11,758 nucleotides of DNA from Desulfuromonadaceae bacterium GWB2_53_15 (lineage in GTDB: Bacteria; Desulfobacterota; Desulfuromonadia; Geobacterales; Pseudopelobacteraceae). Position numbers and translations under genes: made by a program. Shown in pieces: positions 1 through 7,954 of this stretch. The notes under the pieces were generated by a model that saw only the letters and a list, made by a program, of their open reading frames with translations, searched no databases and had not been told where the DNA came from. The DNA lies in contig MHXL01000115.1 in the NCBI GenBank assembly GCA_001824455.1, forward strand, positions 1 through 11,758. The letters are read 5' to 3'. Positions within the stretch are counted from its first letter, which is position 1; every line of letters begins with the position of its first letter.

Positions 1-873
1 CCCTTCAAGCTGGAAAACAAGCGTCTGAGTATCGCCATGTCAGATCCAACCGACTTCACTGCCATCGACGAGCTTGCATTCGTAACGGGTTATATCATCC
101 AGCCCTTTATTGCCCCGGATATCCGGATCGCCTTTGCACTGGAGAAATATTACCAGATCCAACGTGACATGCGCTATCTGAGGGTATCGGGTGGATTCAA
201 GAGTGCGGCTGCGCCGAAGCAGGGAACCTTACCCGACGAGGGGCCGACTCATGACCCGATCGCGGTAACCTATCGAAAAGAAGATGGTGAGCTGCTCAAT
301 ATTGAAATACCGGCTGAATTCGAAGGATTTGGCTCCTTGCCCGATCTGCCCGAGGAGCTGGTCACGCAGGAAGAGAAGCTGGGCCGCTACACGATCGACA
401 AGCTTTCGTTCGCTTTTGCCGCAGCCAGGGAACGTGACGAAATCGCCGATATATTCATTAAATATCTGGGGCAGGAATTTACCACCGGGGCGCTGTTCAT
501 TGTGCGAGGCAATGCTGCCGTGGGGTGGCGTGCGGTTACCGGCGGAGAACTGCTGTCCGGTTTCGGAGAGTTGAGCCTGCTACTGGGCAAACCGTCGGTA
601 ATGCGGGACATTGTCGAGACAAGGAACTTTTCCATGGGAGCTTTGATCAATACCCCCGAAAATCGTCAGATCCTCCAGGCGCTGAAGGCGGGTTCCGAAA
701 CCTCGCTGCTGGTCCTGCCGATTGTCATGCTCAACAAGGTAGTGGCCGCCGTGCTGGTATCGGCCGATATGGATGCCCTGGGAAGACGGCTGGCTGAATT
801 GCAGAAGCTGGTCAGGAAGGCGTCGCTGGCATTTGAGATGCTGATTATCAAGAACAAGATTCTGATGACATGA
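1..873 (+). CDS. MshEN-like / GAF-like two-domain protein, 5' partial
   Basis: The reading frame is open from base 1, so the true start lies upstream; the ATG at 37 is internal, because the 12 codons before it (PFKLENKRLSIA) continue the same conserved block. The first ~60 residues (KRLSIAMSDPTD, FVTGYIIQPFIAP, ALEKYY) match the N-terminal domain of type II secretion and type IV pilus ATPases (GspE/PilB/MshE, 'MshEN'), a module that binds c-di-GMP in some relatives. A low-complexity linker follows. The last ~165 residues alternate hydrophobic strands and helices like a GAF sensor domain (ALFIVRG, SLLVLPIVML, VAAVLVSAD). No Walker A or B motif is present, so this is not the ATPase itself. It is probably a cytoplasmic regulatory protein. 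It overlaps nadD by 4 bases (ATGA), indicating translational coupling. Domain calls are by eye; ligand and partner are unknown. Confidence 0.7.
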   Translation, partial: PFKLENKRLSIAMSDPTDFTAIDELAFVTGYIIQPFIAPDIRIAFALEKYYQIQRDMRYLRVSGGFKSAAAPKQGTLPDEGPTHDPIAVTYRKEDGELLNIEIPAEFEGFGSLPDLPEELVTQEEKLGRYTIDKLSFAFAAARERDEIADIFIKYLGQEFTTGALFIVRGNAAVGWRAVTGGELLSGFGELSLLLGKPSVMRDIVETRNFSMGALINTPENRQILQALKAGSETSLLVLPIVMLNKVVAAVLVSADMDALGRRLAELQKLVRKASLAFEMLIIKNKILMT

Positions 874-1520
874 AGATTGGCCTGATGGGGGGCACATTTA
901 ACCCGGTACACCTGGCCCACCTGCGCATTGCAGAGGAGGCCCGGGAGTTATGCGCCCTCGACCGACTGGTCTTTATCCCGGCCGCTGATCCGCCCCATAA
1001 GCCGCTGGCCGGTGAGGTGCCGTTCGAGCAGCGTTATGAGATGGTCCGGTTGGCCATTGCCGGCAACCCGGCCTTTGAACTGTCGGATATCGAGGCCCGC
1101 CGGGCGGGGAAATCCTACTCCATCGACACCATCAACAGTTTTCGTAACGACCATCCCGGTGATGAGCTGTTCTTTATCATCGGCAGTGATTCTTTTCTGG
1201 AGATCGGATTGTGGCACCGTTTTGCCGAGATTTTCCCTTTGTGCAACCTGATTGTGATCGAGCGTCCCGGGCGTCCGGTCGGCAACCCGGCTAAAGTCCT
1301 GCCGATTGCCATCCAAGCACAGTTCAGCTACAATACCAAATTCAACAGGCTGGAGCATCAATCAGGTCAACATGTGTATTTTCTGAGAGGGTGTCCGCTG
1401 GACATCTCATCAACTGAAATCCGCCAACTGGCTGCAACAGGGCGTTCCGTCACCTATCTCGTCCCGCCCGATGTAGAGGCTTATATCAAGGAGCAAAGGA
1501 TCTATACCGAATGCCCGTAA
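870..1520 (+). CDS. nadD: Nicotinate-nucleotide adenylyltransferase
   Basis: Transfers AMP from ATP to nicotinate mononucleotide to give deamido-NAD in cytoplasmic NAD biosynthesis. The 216-aa product has the usual family length. It opens with the nucleotidyltransferase signature GGTFNPVHLAHL (residues 7-18), giving the H14-x-x-H17 pair of the (H/T)xGH motif, with Ala in place of the usual Gly at residue 16. The C-terminal nucleotide-binding motif ISSTEIR is at 179-185, followed by the typical tail VPPDVEAYIKEQRIY. FFIIGSDSFLEIGLWHRFAEI in the middle is also characteristic. The ATG overlaps the stop of the upstream gene (ATGA) and the 3' end overlaps rsfS by 10 bases, so the three genes are very likely one transcript. 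Next to rsfS this is the standard bacterial arrangement. Confidence 0.96.
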   Translation: MKIGLMGGTFNPVHLAHLRIAEEARELCALDRLVFIPAADPPHKPLAGEVPFEQRYEMVRLAIAGNPAFELSDIEARRAGKSYSIDTINSFRNDHPGDELFFIIGSDSFLEIGLWHRFAEIFPLCNLIVIERPGRPVGNPAKVLPIAIQAQFSYNTKFNRLEHQSGQHVYFLRGCPLDISSTEIRQLAATGRSVTYLVPPDVEAYIKEQRIYTECP

Positions 1521-1924
1521 AAACTCTTAAAACCGTAGAAAAACAGTCCCTGACCTCCAGCGAACGCGCACTGAAGTGCGCTGAGCTGGCCTTCGACAAA
1601 AAGGCCTTCGACATCCGCGCCGTGGATATCTCCAAGGTTTCCTCCATCGCCGATTATCTGGTGATCATCTCGGGCGGTTCGGACCGCCAGGTGCAGGCTA
1701 TTACCGACAGCATCCGCACCGGACTCAAGAAGTATGGCAAGGTCAATGACATTGAAGGGGCAAATGAAGGCAAGTGGGTCGTCATGGATTATGGCGATGT
1801 ACTCGTTCATATCTTTCATGATCCGCTCAGGCACTACTACGATCTTGACGGATTGTGGAGCATGGCGCCGGAGCTGGAATTGCCCAAGGCTATCCGTGAG
1901 GCCCGCAAGGAAAGCGATTTTTGA
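1511..1924 (+). CDS. rsfS: Ribosomal silencing factor RsfS (Iojap/YbeB family)
   Basis: RsfS binds ribosomal protein L14 on the large subunit and blocks joining of the 30S subunit, lowering translation when nutrients are scarce. The 137-aa protein carries the family core: SSIADYLVIISGGSDRQVQAI (roughly residues 46-66), a WVVMDYGDVLVHIFHDP block and the DLDGLW motif near the C terminus. It is slightly longer than the E. coli protein, with a ~20-residue N-terminal extension. The ATG at 1511 lies inside the end of nadD (10-base overlap), so translation is probably coupled to nadD. A REP-like repeat lies between its stop and rlmH. Confidence 0.95.
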   Translation: MPVKTLKTVEKQSLTSSERALKCAELAFDKKAFDIRAVDISKVSSIADYLVIISGGSDRQVQAITDSIRTGLKKYGKVNDIEGANEGKWVVMDYGDVLVHIFHDPLRHYYDLDGLWSMAPELELPKAIREARKESDF

Positions 1925-1983
1925 GAAGGATTTGCCTTCTAACTGATAACGACGTTGCATCTTCGAGTCTCGCATCGACGTTT

Positions 1984-2070
1984 TCCCTCACCCTATCCCT
2001 CTCCCAGGGGGAGAGGGCATTTATTTACCCTCTCTCTCCGGGAGAGGGTGGCCAAAGGCCGGCTGAGGGC
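1984..2070. repeat. REP-like dispersed palindromic repeat between rsfS and rlmH
   Basis: Two GC-rich hairpins lie in tandem. The first pairs CCCTCTCCC (1997-2005) with GGGAGAGGG (2009-2017). The second pairs CCCTCTC (2028-2034) with GAGAGGG (2042-2048). Outer arms CCCTCA (1985-1990) and TGAGGG (2064-2069) enclose both, so the whole element is an imperfect inverted repeat. The CCCTCACCC / CCCTCTCCC / GGGAGAGGG wording is that of a short palindromic repeat scattered through intergenic regions of many proteobacterial genomes, which usually reads as spurious SPSPRGRG-like peptides. Inside a + strand operon it may act as an mRNA stabiliser or attenuator. Copy number elsewhere in this genome cannot be seen here. 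Confidence 0.75.
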
Positions 2071-2138
2071 CTGCGTCGGCCCCTCCTGGCTGCCTTGTTC
2101 TCAGCTCGAAATCGAATCCTCTATGCAAGCGCTGCGCT

Positions 2139-2597
2139 ATGAAGCTGCGCGTGCTGTGGGTCGGCAAAAGCCGTGATCCCTGGGTCAAGGATGCGCTCAG
2201 CGATTATGCCGGCCGTATCCGCCGTTATTCTCCTCTGGAACTGATCGACATCCGCGATGAAAAAGGGGCCGAGGCCGAAGAGATGCGCCGTCGCGAGTGC
2301 GAGCGGCTGGAGAAGCAGATTCCGTCCGGCGCGACCTTGATTCTGCTGGATGAACGGGGCGAACAGCTGGACTCACCCGGTCTGGCCGCCTTCATCGGTA
2401 AACAACGCGATGCGGGCAGCAGTGACTTGGTGTTCGTCATCGGCGGGGCCTACGGATTTTCCGATGAGTTTCGTCGCCGGGGCAAGCTGCTGGCCCTGTC
2501 ACGCATGACCTTCACCCACCAGATGGTGCGGGTATTCCTGCTGGAGCAAATCTACCGGGCTTTTACAATCTTGAATGGTGAACCTTATCACCATTAA
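2139..2597 (+). CDS. rlmH: 23S rRNA (pseudouridine1915-N3)-methyltransferase RlmH
   Basis: A SPOUT-class (knotted) methyltransferase that uses S-adenosylmethionine to methylate pseudouridine 1915 in helix 69 of 23S rRNA, on assembled ribosomes. The 152-aa product is near the usual ~155 residues. It starts MKLRVLWVGK and carries LLDERGEQLDSPGLA, the SAM-binding FVIGGAYGFSDE loop, and the diagnostic end LSRMTFTHQMVRVFLLEQIY...NGEPYHH, whose C terminus contributes to the active site. No convincing Shine-Dalgarno sequence precedes the ATG at 2139; the repeat element ends ~70 bases upstream. It most likely belongs to the nadD-rsfS transcript and is followed after 15 bases by gpmI. Confidence 0.96.
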   Translation: MKLRVLWVGKSRDPWVKDALSDYAGRIRRYSPLELIDIRDEKGAEAEEMRRRECERLEKQIPSGATLILLDERGEQLDSPGLAAFIGKQRDAGSSDLVFVIGGAYGFSDEFRRRGKLLALSRMTFTHQMVRVFLLEQIYRAFTILNGEPYHH

Positions 2598-2612
2598 CCG
2601 TATGGAGATTTT

Positions 2613-4148
2613 ATGTCTAAAAAACCGCTCCTGCTGATGATTCTCGACGGCTGGGGGATCAACCCCAACCCCGCTCACAACGCCGTAGCCCTGGCGAAAA
2701 CCCCTAACCTGACCCGCTTGCTGGCTGAGTATCCTCACGTACAGATCAACACCTCCGGCATGGCGGTTGGCCTGCCTGAGGGGCAGATGGGCAACTCCGA
2801 GGTCGGGCACCTAAATATCGGCGCCGGCCGGGTGGTCTACCAGGATCTGACCCGCATCACCAAAGCGATCCTGGATGGCGACTTCTTCACCAATCCGGTG
2901 CTGCTGGAATGCATTGCCAAAACCAAGGCGTCCGGCGGCCGGCTGCACCTGGCCGGACTATTGTCCGACGGCGGGGTACACTCCCACAACACCCACCTGT
3001 ATGCCCTGCTGGAACTGGCCAAACAAGCAGGACTGACCGATGTCTTCGTGCACTGCCTGCTGGATGGCCGTGATACGCCGCCCCAGAGCGGCGCCGAGTA
3101 TCTGGTCCAACTGGAGTCCGAGATCGCCAGGATCGGTTGTGGCAGGATCGCGACGGTCATGGGGCGCTACTACGCCATGGACCGTGACAACCGCTGGGAG
3201 CGGGTGGAAAAGGCCTACAACGCCATGGTCTGCGGTCAGGGAGTATTGCGCTCCTCTTCACAGGAGGCTATCGAGCAAAGCTACGCCGCCGGGGTGCATG
3301 ACGAATTCGTACTGCCGGCTGTGATTGCCGAGCATGGCGCGCCAGTAGCAACCGTCAAGGATGGCGACGGTTTCATCTTCTTTAACTTCCGCTCCGACCG
3401 GGCCCGCGAGATCACCCGTGCCGTTGCCCTGGACGGTTTCGACGGCTTCCAGCGCCGTTGCTGGCCTAAACTTTCCGGCTATGTCTGCATGACCGAGTAC
3501 GACGCCACCTTTGGCCTGCCGATCGCCTTTGGTTCCACTGAGCTGACCAATATCCTGGGCGGTGTGCTGGGCGCTGCCGGGTTGAAACAGCTGCGCATCG
3601 CCGAGACCGAGAAATACGCCCATGTGACCTTCTTCTTCAACGGCGGCAGCGAGGTTCCCTTTCCCGGCGAGGAACGCGTATTGATCCCCTCACCCAAAGA
3701 GGTCGCCACCTATGATCAGAAACCGGAGATGAGCGCCTACCTCGTCACGGACGAACTGCTCGCGCGCCTTGATCAGGATGTTTACGACGTGGTCGTGCTC
3801 AACTTCGCCAACTGCGACATGGTCGGCCATACCGGCATCGAGTCGGCAGCCATCAAGGCGGTGGAGGCGGTGGATGCATGTGTAGGCCGGATTGTGGCCA
3901 AAGTGCTTGAAAAGAAAGGGGCCGCGCTGATCACGGCCGATCACGGCAATGCCGAGCAGTTGATCGGTGAAAACGGCGAGCCGTTCACGGCCCATACCAC
4001 CAACCCGGTCTGGTTCGTGGTGGTGGACGACAGCCGCAAGGGTGCCAAGCTGCGCGTGGGTGGCCGGTTGGCGGATATCGCCCCGACCATGCTCAAGATG
4101 CTGGGGATTGAACAGCCGCAGGAGATGACCGGGGAGAGTCTGCTGTGA
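2613..4148 (+). CDS. gpmI: 2,3-bisphosphoglycerate-independent phosphoglycerate mutase
   Basis: Interconverts 3- and 2-phosphoglycerate in glycolysis and gluconeogenesis through a phosphoserine intermediate with two metal ions, usually Mn. The 511-aa length is typical of the alkaline-phosphatase-superfamily enzyme. Visible active-site elements are D12 in MILDGWG, the nucleophile S62 in [64 protein letters not shown] and TADHGNAEQ (D443, H444). D12 and S62 match the Geobacillus enzyme numbering. GGAG at 2604-2607 is the ribosome binding site for the ATG at 2613. It is the last gene of the housekeeping run; an intrinsic terminator starts 31 bases after its stop. Confidence 0.97.
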   Translation: MSKKPLLLMILDGWGINPNPAHNAVALAKTPNLTRLLAEYPHVQINTSGMAVGLPEGQMGNSEVGHLNIGAGRVVYQDLTRITKAILDGDFFTNPVLLECIAKTKASGGRLHLAGLLSDGGVHSHNTHLYALLELAKQAGLTDVFVHCLLDGRDTPPQSGAEYLVQLESEIARIGCGRIATVMGRYYAMDRDNRWERVEKAYNAMVCGQGVLRSSSQEAIEQSYAAGVHDEFVLPAVIAEHGAPVATVKDGDGFIFFNFRSDRAREITRAVALDGFDGFQRRCWPKLSGYVCMTEYDATFGLPIAFGSTELTNILGGVLGAAGLKQLRIAETEKYAHVTFFFNGGSEVPFPGEERVLIPSPKEVATYDQKPEMSAYLVTDELLARLDQDVYDVVVLNFANCDMVGHTGIESAAIKAVEAVDACVGRIVAKVLEKKGAALITADHGNAEQLIGENGEPFTAHTTNPVWFVVVDDSRKGAKLRVGGRLADIAPTMLKMLGIEQPQEMTGESLL

Positions 4149-4178
4149 CTGTCGACGAAGCAAATCAAAGTTGAATTC

Positions 4179-4221
4179 AAAGCCGTCCAGCTCAGCGTTA
4201 GTCTGATTGGGCGGCTTTTTT
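4179..4221 (+). terminator. Rho-independent terminator after gpmI
   Basis: AAAGCCGTCC (4179-4188) pairs with GGGCGGCTTT (4209-4218), with one G-U wobble, around a 20-nt loop. Six Ts run from 4216 to 4221. Position and orientation fit termination of the nadD-gpmI transcript. Confidence 0.88.
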
Positions 4222-4240
4222 GATTTTAGTGGGAGGTCAA

Positions 4241-4577
4241 ATGCCACCAAAAGGGTTTACCTGTACGCAATGTGGTCACTGCTGCCTTAACCTCGGTGCT
4301 TAACAGACGTGCGCGACGGAGGAAGGTATTGCCTTGTGGGAGGAGCACGGACGTGACGATCTCTTCGAATGGGTAGTTGAGATAGCACCTGGAGTCTACG
4401 ATATCTGGATGCATCCGGGGACCGGCGATTATGTCAGCAGCTGCCCCTGGCTGCATAAGTTACCACACCAGAACAAGTACGTCTGCCGGATACAGGATGT
4501 TAAACCCGGAGATTTGCCGGGATTATCCGCATTCGCGGAAAAAAGCCGGGGAAACCGGATGTCCGGGGTTCGGGTAA
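4241..4577 (+). pseudogene. Broken YkgJ-family cysteine-cluster (Fe-S/zinc) protein gene
   Basis: A GGGAGG ribosome binding site (4231-4236) precedes an ATG whose product starts MPPKGFTCTQCGHCCLNLGA, the CxxCGxCC signature of the YkgJ family, thought to bind an iron-sulfur or zinc cluster. Codon 21 is TAA (4301-4303). The same frame continues after the stop with family-like sequence (QTCATEEGIALWEEHGRDD, SSCPWLHKLP, YVCRIQDVKPGD). At 4513-4515 there is one T too many: shifting frame there restores CRDYPHSRKKAGETGCPGFG, with its expected cysteines, up to TAA at 4575-4577. The unshifted frame instead runs to 4621 as unrelated sequence. Two independent lesions in an otherwise well-kept ~111-residue gene indicate recent inactivation. 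Because the stop is TAA, selenocysteine is excluded. Sequencing error could explain one lesion but hardly both. Confidence 0.88.
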
Positions 4578-4738
4578 GGCCAATTTGTTTTGCGGCGGAG
4601 GTGGCATTGAGTGGTGAATAGAGCCTTAGGATTAATAAAATGGTAGTCCTCTCGTCAATTCAAGAGCGATAACTGCCATGACAGGACTTATTTTGTCGTA
4701 ACACTGTGATTATATAAAGCCATCAAAAAAATACGCAG

Positions 4739-4767
4739 TTGCTAATGGAATGTTTCCAAAATCTAAT
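4739..4767 (+). promoter_or_regulatory. Candidate sigma-70 promoter of the methyltransferase gene
   Basis: TTGCTA (4739-4744, 4/6 to consensus) and TCTAAT (4762-4767, 5/6) are separated by 17 bases in a locally AT-rich stretch. Transcription would start near 4774, giving a leader of ~43 nt before the ATG at 4817. A weaker alternative is TTGTCG (4693-4698) with TATAAA (4713-4718), but that spacing is only 14. The upstream part of this gap also holds an 8-bp inverted repeat (4640-4647 with 4672-4679) without a T-run. Confidence 0.5.
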
Positions 4768-4816
4768 CGTTTTATGCTAAAACTCGCTCAGAATGATCAC
4801 AAGGTAAACAGTCGCC

Positions 4817-7800
4817 ATGTCCCTTTACGAAGCCTATAAGCAATTCGCCTGGCCTACACCGGAACAGATTCTCAATCCTTCCGGCGCAGGCCCGAATGTC
4901 TTTGCCCAACTTGCCAAAGACAAACTGGGAAAGGCCATCGAGCGATTGCAGGATGGCACTGGTGTCAGGGTTGGAATATTGGCGGCAAGCCCCGAAGACG
5001 ATGCCACGGAATCTCCCCTTGCAATTGTGTGCGAGTTCCAGCGGACAGCTTCTGAAAAAACCCTACAGGAAGCGCACCGGCTTGCCTGGAATTTCAGCTA
5101 TGCTCCACTACTCATCACCATCGAACCGGGTCTTGTAAGGGCTTGGTCGTGTTGCGAAGAGCCTCCCGGCACCAACGAAAACAACCCATTCAAGGCGCAG
5201 ATAAAACGATACGAACTTGGCAATTCGGAAGAGCATGGAGACCTGTCGTCACAAGCCGCCCGCTCCCTGCACTGGGTACAACTAGTTTCCGGGCAGTATT
5301 TCAAAGAAAACGAATCCCATTTCAAGCGCGACCATTGCGCCGACTACCTGCTTCTGGAAAACCTCAAGGGTGTACGCCAGAAGCTTATCGACGACAAAGG
5401 GCTCGATTCCGATATCTGTCATGATCTGCTGGCCCGCATCATCTTTGTCCAGTTCCTCTTCCACCGTAAGGATTCGAAAGGCAGGCCAGCACTTGATACA
5501 ACACGTTTGAACAGGTTGTATGAAGATCGGATTCTTTCCGCAAGATATGAAGAACTGGCGCAAATACTAGAAAACTACGATGACAGTTACGCCCTGTTTC
5601 AATGGCTGAACAATAAATTCAATGGAGACCTGTTCCCCGGCAAGGCTCAGACCGAGGAAGAACGGCAGGCCGAATGGCAGAAGGAAAAGGACAACGTCAG
5701 GCCGGAACACTTGAGCCTGCTTGCTGATTTCGTCAGCGGAAAAATTGTGGTGGTTAGCGGTCAGATGTCTCTTTGGCCGCAGTATTCATTCGATGCTATC
5801 CCCATTGAATTTATCAGCAGTATCTATGAAACCTTTGTCGGCAAGAAGAAGGGAGTTGTCTACACGCCCGGTTACCTTGTTGACTTCATACTGGATGGTG
5901 TCCTGCCGTGGAACGATGAAAACTGGGATGTGAAGGTGCTGGATCCTGCCTGTGGCTCAGGGATTTTCCTGGTCAAGGCGTATCAGCGCCTGATTCACCG
6001 TTGGAAAAAGGCCAATCGCCAGGAGCCGGAGGCAAAGATTTTACGGGGTTTGCTGGAACGCAACCTGTTCGGTGTCGATATTGATCCCCATGCGGTGCGG
6101 GTCGCTTCCTTCAGTCTCTATCTGGCCATGTGCGATGCAATTGATCCGCGTCATTACTGGGATCAGGTAAAGTTTCCGCAACTGCGCAATCGGCGGTTGA
6201 TTGCGTCCGATTTCTTTGCTGATGATATCCCTGGTTTCAGGTCGGTGGAGGATAAAGCAAGTTATGACCTGGTAATCGGTAATGCACCGTGGGGTAAAAA
6301 CAGCGTAACGAAATGCTCTTTAGAGTGGAATGAGAAGGCGGAAAACAAGTGGGAAGTAACGTATGGTGATGTTGGTCCGCTATTTTTACCCAAGGCAGCA
6401 GCTTTGCTGAAGAAGTCTGGTTTTGTATCGATGTTGCAGCCGGCAATGGCCATGCTTTTCAATCAAATTGACTCAGCAACCATTTATAGAAAAAGATTGT
6501 TCGAGAATTTCAAAATCGAAGAGGTGGTAAACCTGTCAGCCTTAAGATTTGGGCTTTTCAGTAAGGCTATTTCGCCAGCATGCATTATAACGATAAGAGA
6601 TCACCAGCCGACTGGGGAACCTTTATCGTATATTTGTCCCAAACCAACTTTTAACTCAACTGAAGAGTATCGAGTAACGATTGATCCCCGTGATATAAAT
6701 CCTGTGTATCCTCATGAAGCAGCCATAGATCCTTTGGTTTGGACAACCCTGATGTGGGGCGGGAGACGTGACCTAGCTTTTATAAAAAGCCTCCGTAACT
6801 GCAAAAATCTTGAATATTATGAAACGGCTGGAAATACTGTAAGTCGTCAAGGCATCATTCGTGGCGATCGAACAAAAGTTCAAAACTCTATATTGGGCAA
6901 GCGGATTTTGGACTCGAAAGAGTTACCGATGCATACATTTCTCTCAATTGATGCGAAGAGTTTGCCTGAAAACTTTGATCCACGCACTCATTCTAAAGAC
7001 TCTACCAAATATGATGCTTTTAGATTGCCTCAGTTGATTATTAAACAAGGATGGCAGCAAAAACGGAGAAGATTTCAGGCGGCCTTAATAGCTTCCGATG
7101 AAAAAACGGGGGCGATACTCTGCTCAAAAAGTTATGTAAGTGTTCATTGCAAGGTAGAAACAGAAATATTAAGATCAGCTTCGCTTAGTCTGAACAGTAA
7201 GTTGGGGGTTTATTTTTTACGCTTAACCAGCGGTCGTTTTTGCTCTTACAGGCCTGAACCCAATGTACAGGACCTGCTCAGAATTCCCCTTGCTGAACCA
7301 AATGCCACCCTGTTCAACAATATTCAAAGTTATGAAGATGTTGATTCACGCGTCCAACAAGCCCTTGGTGTTAAAGAGAGTGAATGGATTCTTGTTGAAG
7401 ACCTGTTTGACTATACGCTTCCCGATTTCGGAACAGATAACAACACATCCGCATATGCCCTTACCAGGAAAGCGTCTAACACAAATAATGAAATGATTTT
7501 GGAAAGCTACTGCCACTCTTTCCTGAAAGTCCTCCGGGCAGGATTCGGAGAGGATATTAATGTATCGGCAACAATTTTCCAGGAAATGGTAACCTTCCTG
7601 CCTGTGCGCATGGTAGCCATACACTTTGATTTCTCTGACGGTGACGATGTACGCCATGAATCGATTACCTCCCCTGACCTTCTGGCCCGTCTTCAGGAGT
7701 TGAATACGAAGTTCATGGACATCTCCAAGGCAAAAGGGGGCATCTTCTATCAACGGGTTGTAAGGGTGTACGATTCGGTCAAAATAGACGGTAAGAATGT

Positions 7801-7954
7801 ACCGACGGTATACCTGATAAAGCCTGATCAAGTCCGCTACTGGACCCGCTCAATGGCACTTCGCGATGCGGACGATGTTGCCGCCGACGCTCTGCTGTGG
7901 CGGAAGCAGGCACTTCTCGGCGTTGCAATGGATTCGGAGCCTGCTCGTGCATAG
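4817..7954 (+). CDS. Eco57I-like N6-adenine DNA methyltransferase (type IIG-like, putative defence protein)
   Basis: The 1045-aa protein carries an amino-methyltransferase core. SAM-binding motif I is DPACGSGIFLVK (from residue 376), the acidic motif II is FGVDIDPHA (418-426), and catalytic motif IV is NAPW (489-492), with Ala where the family usually has NPPW/NPPY. IEFISSIYETFVGKKKG...YTPGYLVDFILD just before motif I is the usual lead-in of Eco57I/type IIG enzymes. Residues ~1-130 look like a degenerate restriction-nuclease fold: AIVCEFQ at 69-75 sits where an ExK is expected and LITIEPGLVRAW follows, but no intact D...ExK is seen. Residues ~640-840 (RRFQAALIASDEKTGAILCS, LNSKLGVYFLRL) resemble a TaqI/Eco57I-type target-recognition domain. 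The last ~200 residues are unrecognised. The 3' end overlaps a small nuclease-like gene. Expected role: modify host sites, and perhaps take part in restriction. The recognition sequence cannot be read from the protein. Confidence 0.85.
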   Translation: MSLYEAYKQFAWPTPEQILNPSGAGPNVFAQLAKDKLGKAIERLQDGTGVRVGILAASPEDDATESPLAIVCEFQRTASEKTLQEAHRLAWNFSYAPLLITIEPGLVRAWSCCEEPPGTNENNPFKAQIKRYELGNSEEHGDLSSQAARSLHWVQLVSGQYFKENESHFKRDHCADYLLLENLKGVRQKLIDDKGLDSDICHDLLARIIFVQFLFHRKDSKGRPALDTTRLNRLYEDRILSARYEELAQILENYDDSYALFQWLNNKFNGDLFPGKAQTEEERQAEWQKEKDNVRPEHLSLLADFVSGKIVVVSGQMSLWPQYSFDAIPIEFISSIYETFVGKKKGVVYTPGYLVDFILDGVLPWNDENWDVKVLDPACGSGIFLVKAYQRLIHRWKKANRQEPEAKILRGLLERNLFGVDIDPHAVRVASFSLYLAMCDAIDPRHYWDQVKFPQLRNRRLIASDFFADDIPGFRSVEDKASYDLVIGNAPWGKNSVTKCSLEWNEKAENKWEVTYGDVGPLFLPKAAALLKKSGFVSMLQPAMAMLFNQIDSATIYRKRLFENFKIEEVVNLSALRFGLFSKAISPACIITIRDHQPTGEPLSYICPKPTFNSTEEYRVTIDPRDINPVYPHEAAIDPLVWTTLMWGGRRDLAFIKSLRNCKNLEYYETAGNTVSRQGIIRGDRTKVQNSILGKRILDSKELPMHTFLSIDAKSLPENFDPRTHSKDSTKYDAFRLPQLIIKQGWQQKRRRFQAALIASDEKTGAILCSKSYVSVHCKVETEILRSASLSLNSKLGVYFLRLTSGRFCSYRPEPNVQDLLRIPLAEPNATLFNNIQSYEDVDSRVQQALGVKESEWILVEDLFDYTLPDFGTDNNTSAYALTRKASNTNNEMILESYCHSFLKVLRAGFGEDINVSATIFQEMVTFLPVRMVAIHFDFSDGDDVRHESITSPDLLARLQELNTKFMDISKAKGGIFYQRVVRVYDSVKIDGKNVPTVYLIKPDQVRYWTRSMALRDADDVAADALLWRKQALLGVAMDSEPARA

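Noticed and set aside
1921..2176. Short + strand ORFs between rsfS and rlmH (73 aa each)
   Set aside because: They are translations of the palindromic repeat, with low-complexity Ser/Pro/Gly/Arg composition and no ribosome binding site.
4301..4303. Recoding of the in-frame stop in the YkgJ-type gene
   Set aside because: The codon is TAA, not TGA, and a second lesion (extra T at 4513-4515) is needed to restore the family sequence.
4334..4621. Independent 95-aa gene
   Set aside because: It is the in-frame remainder of the broken YkgJ-type gene after the TAA, and its end is out of frame with the family.
7866..7946. Extended N terminus of the nuclease gene from ATG 7866
   Set aside because: It would overlap the methyltransferase by 89 bases and encodes sequence that only mirrors the other frame; GTG 7947 has a better ribosome binding site.
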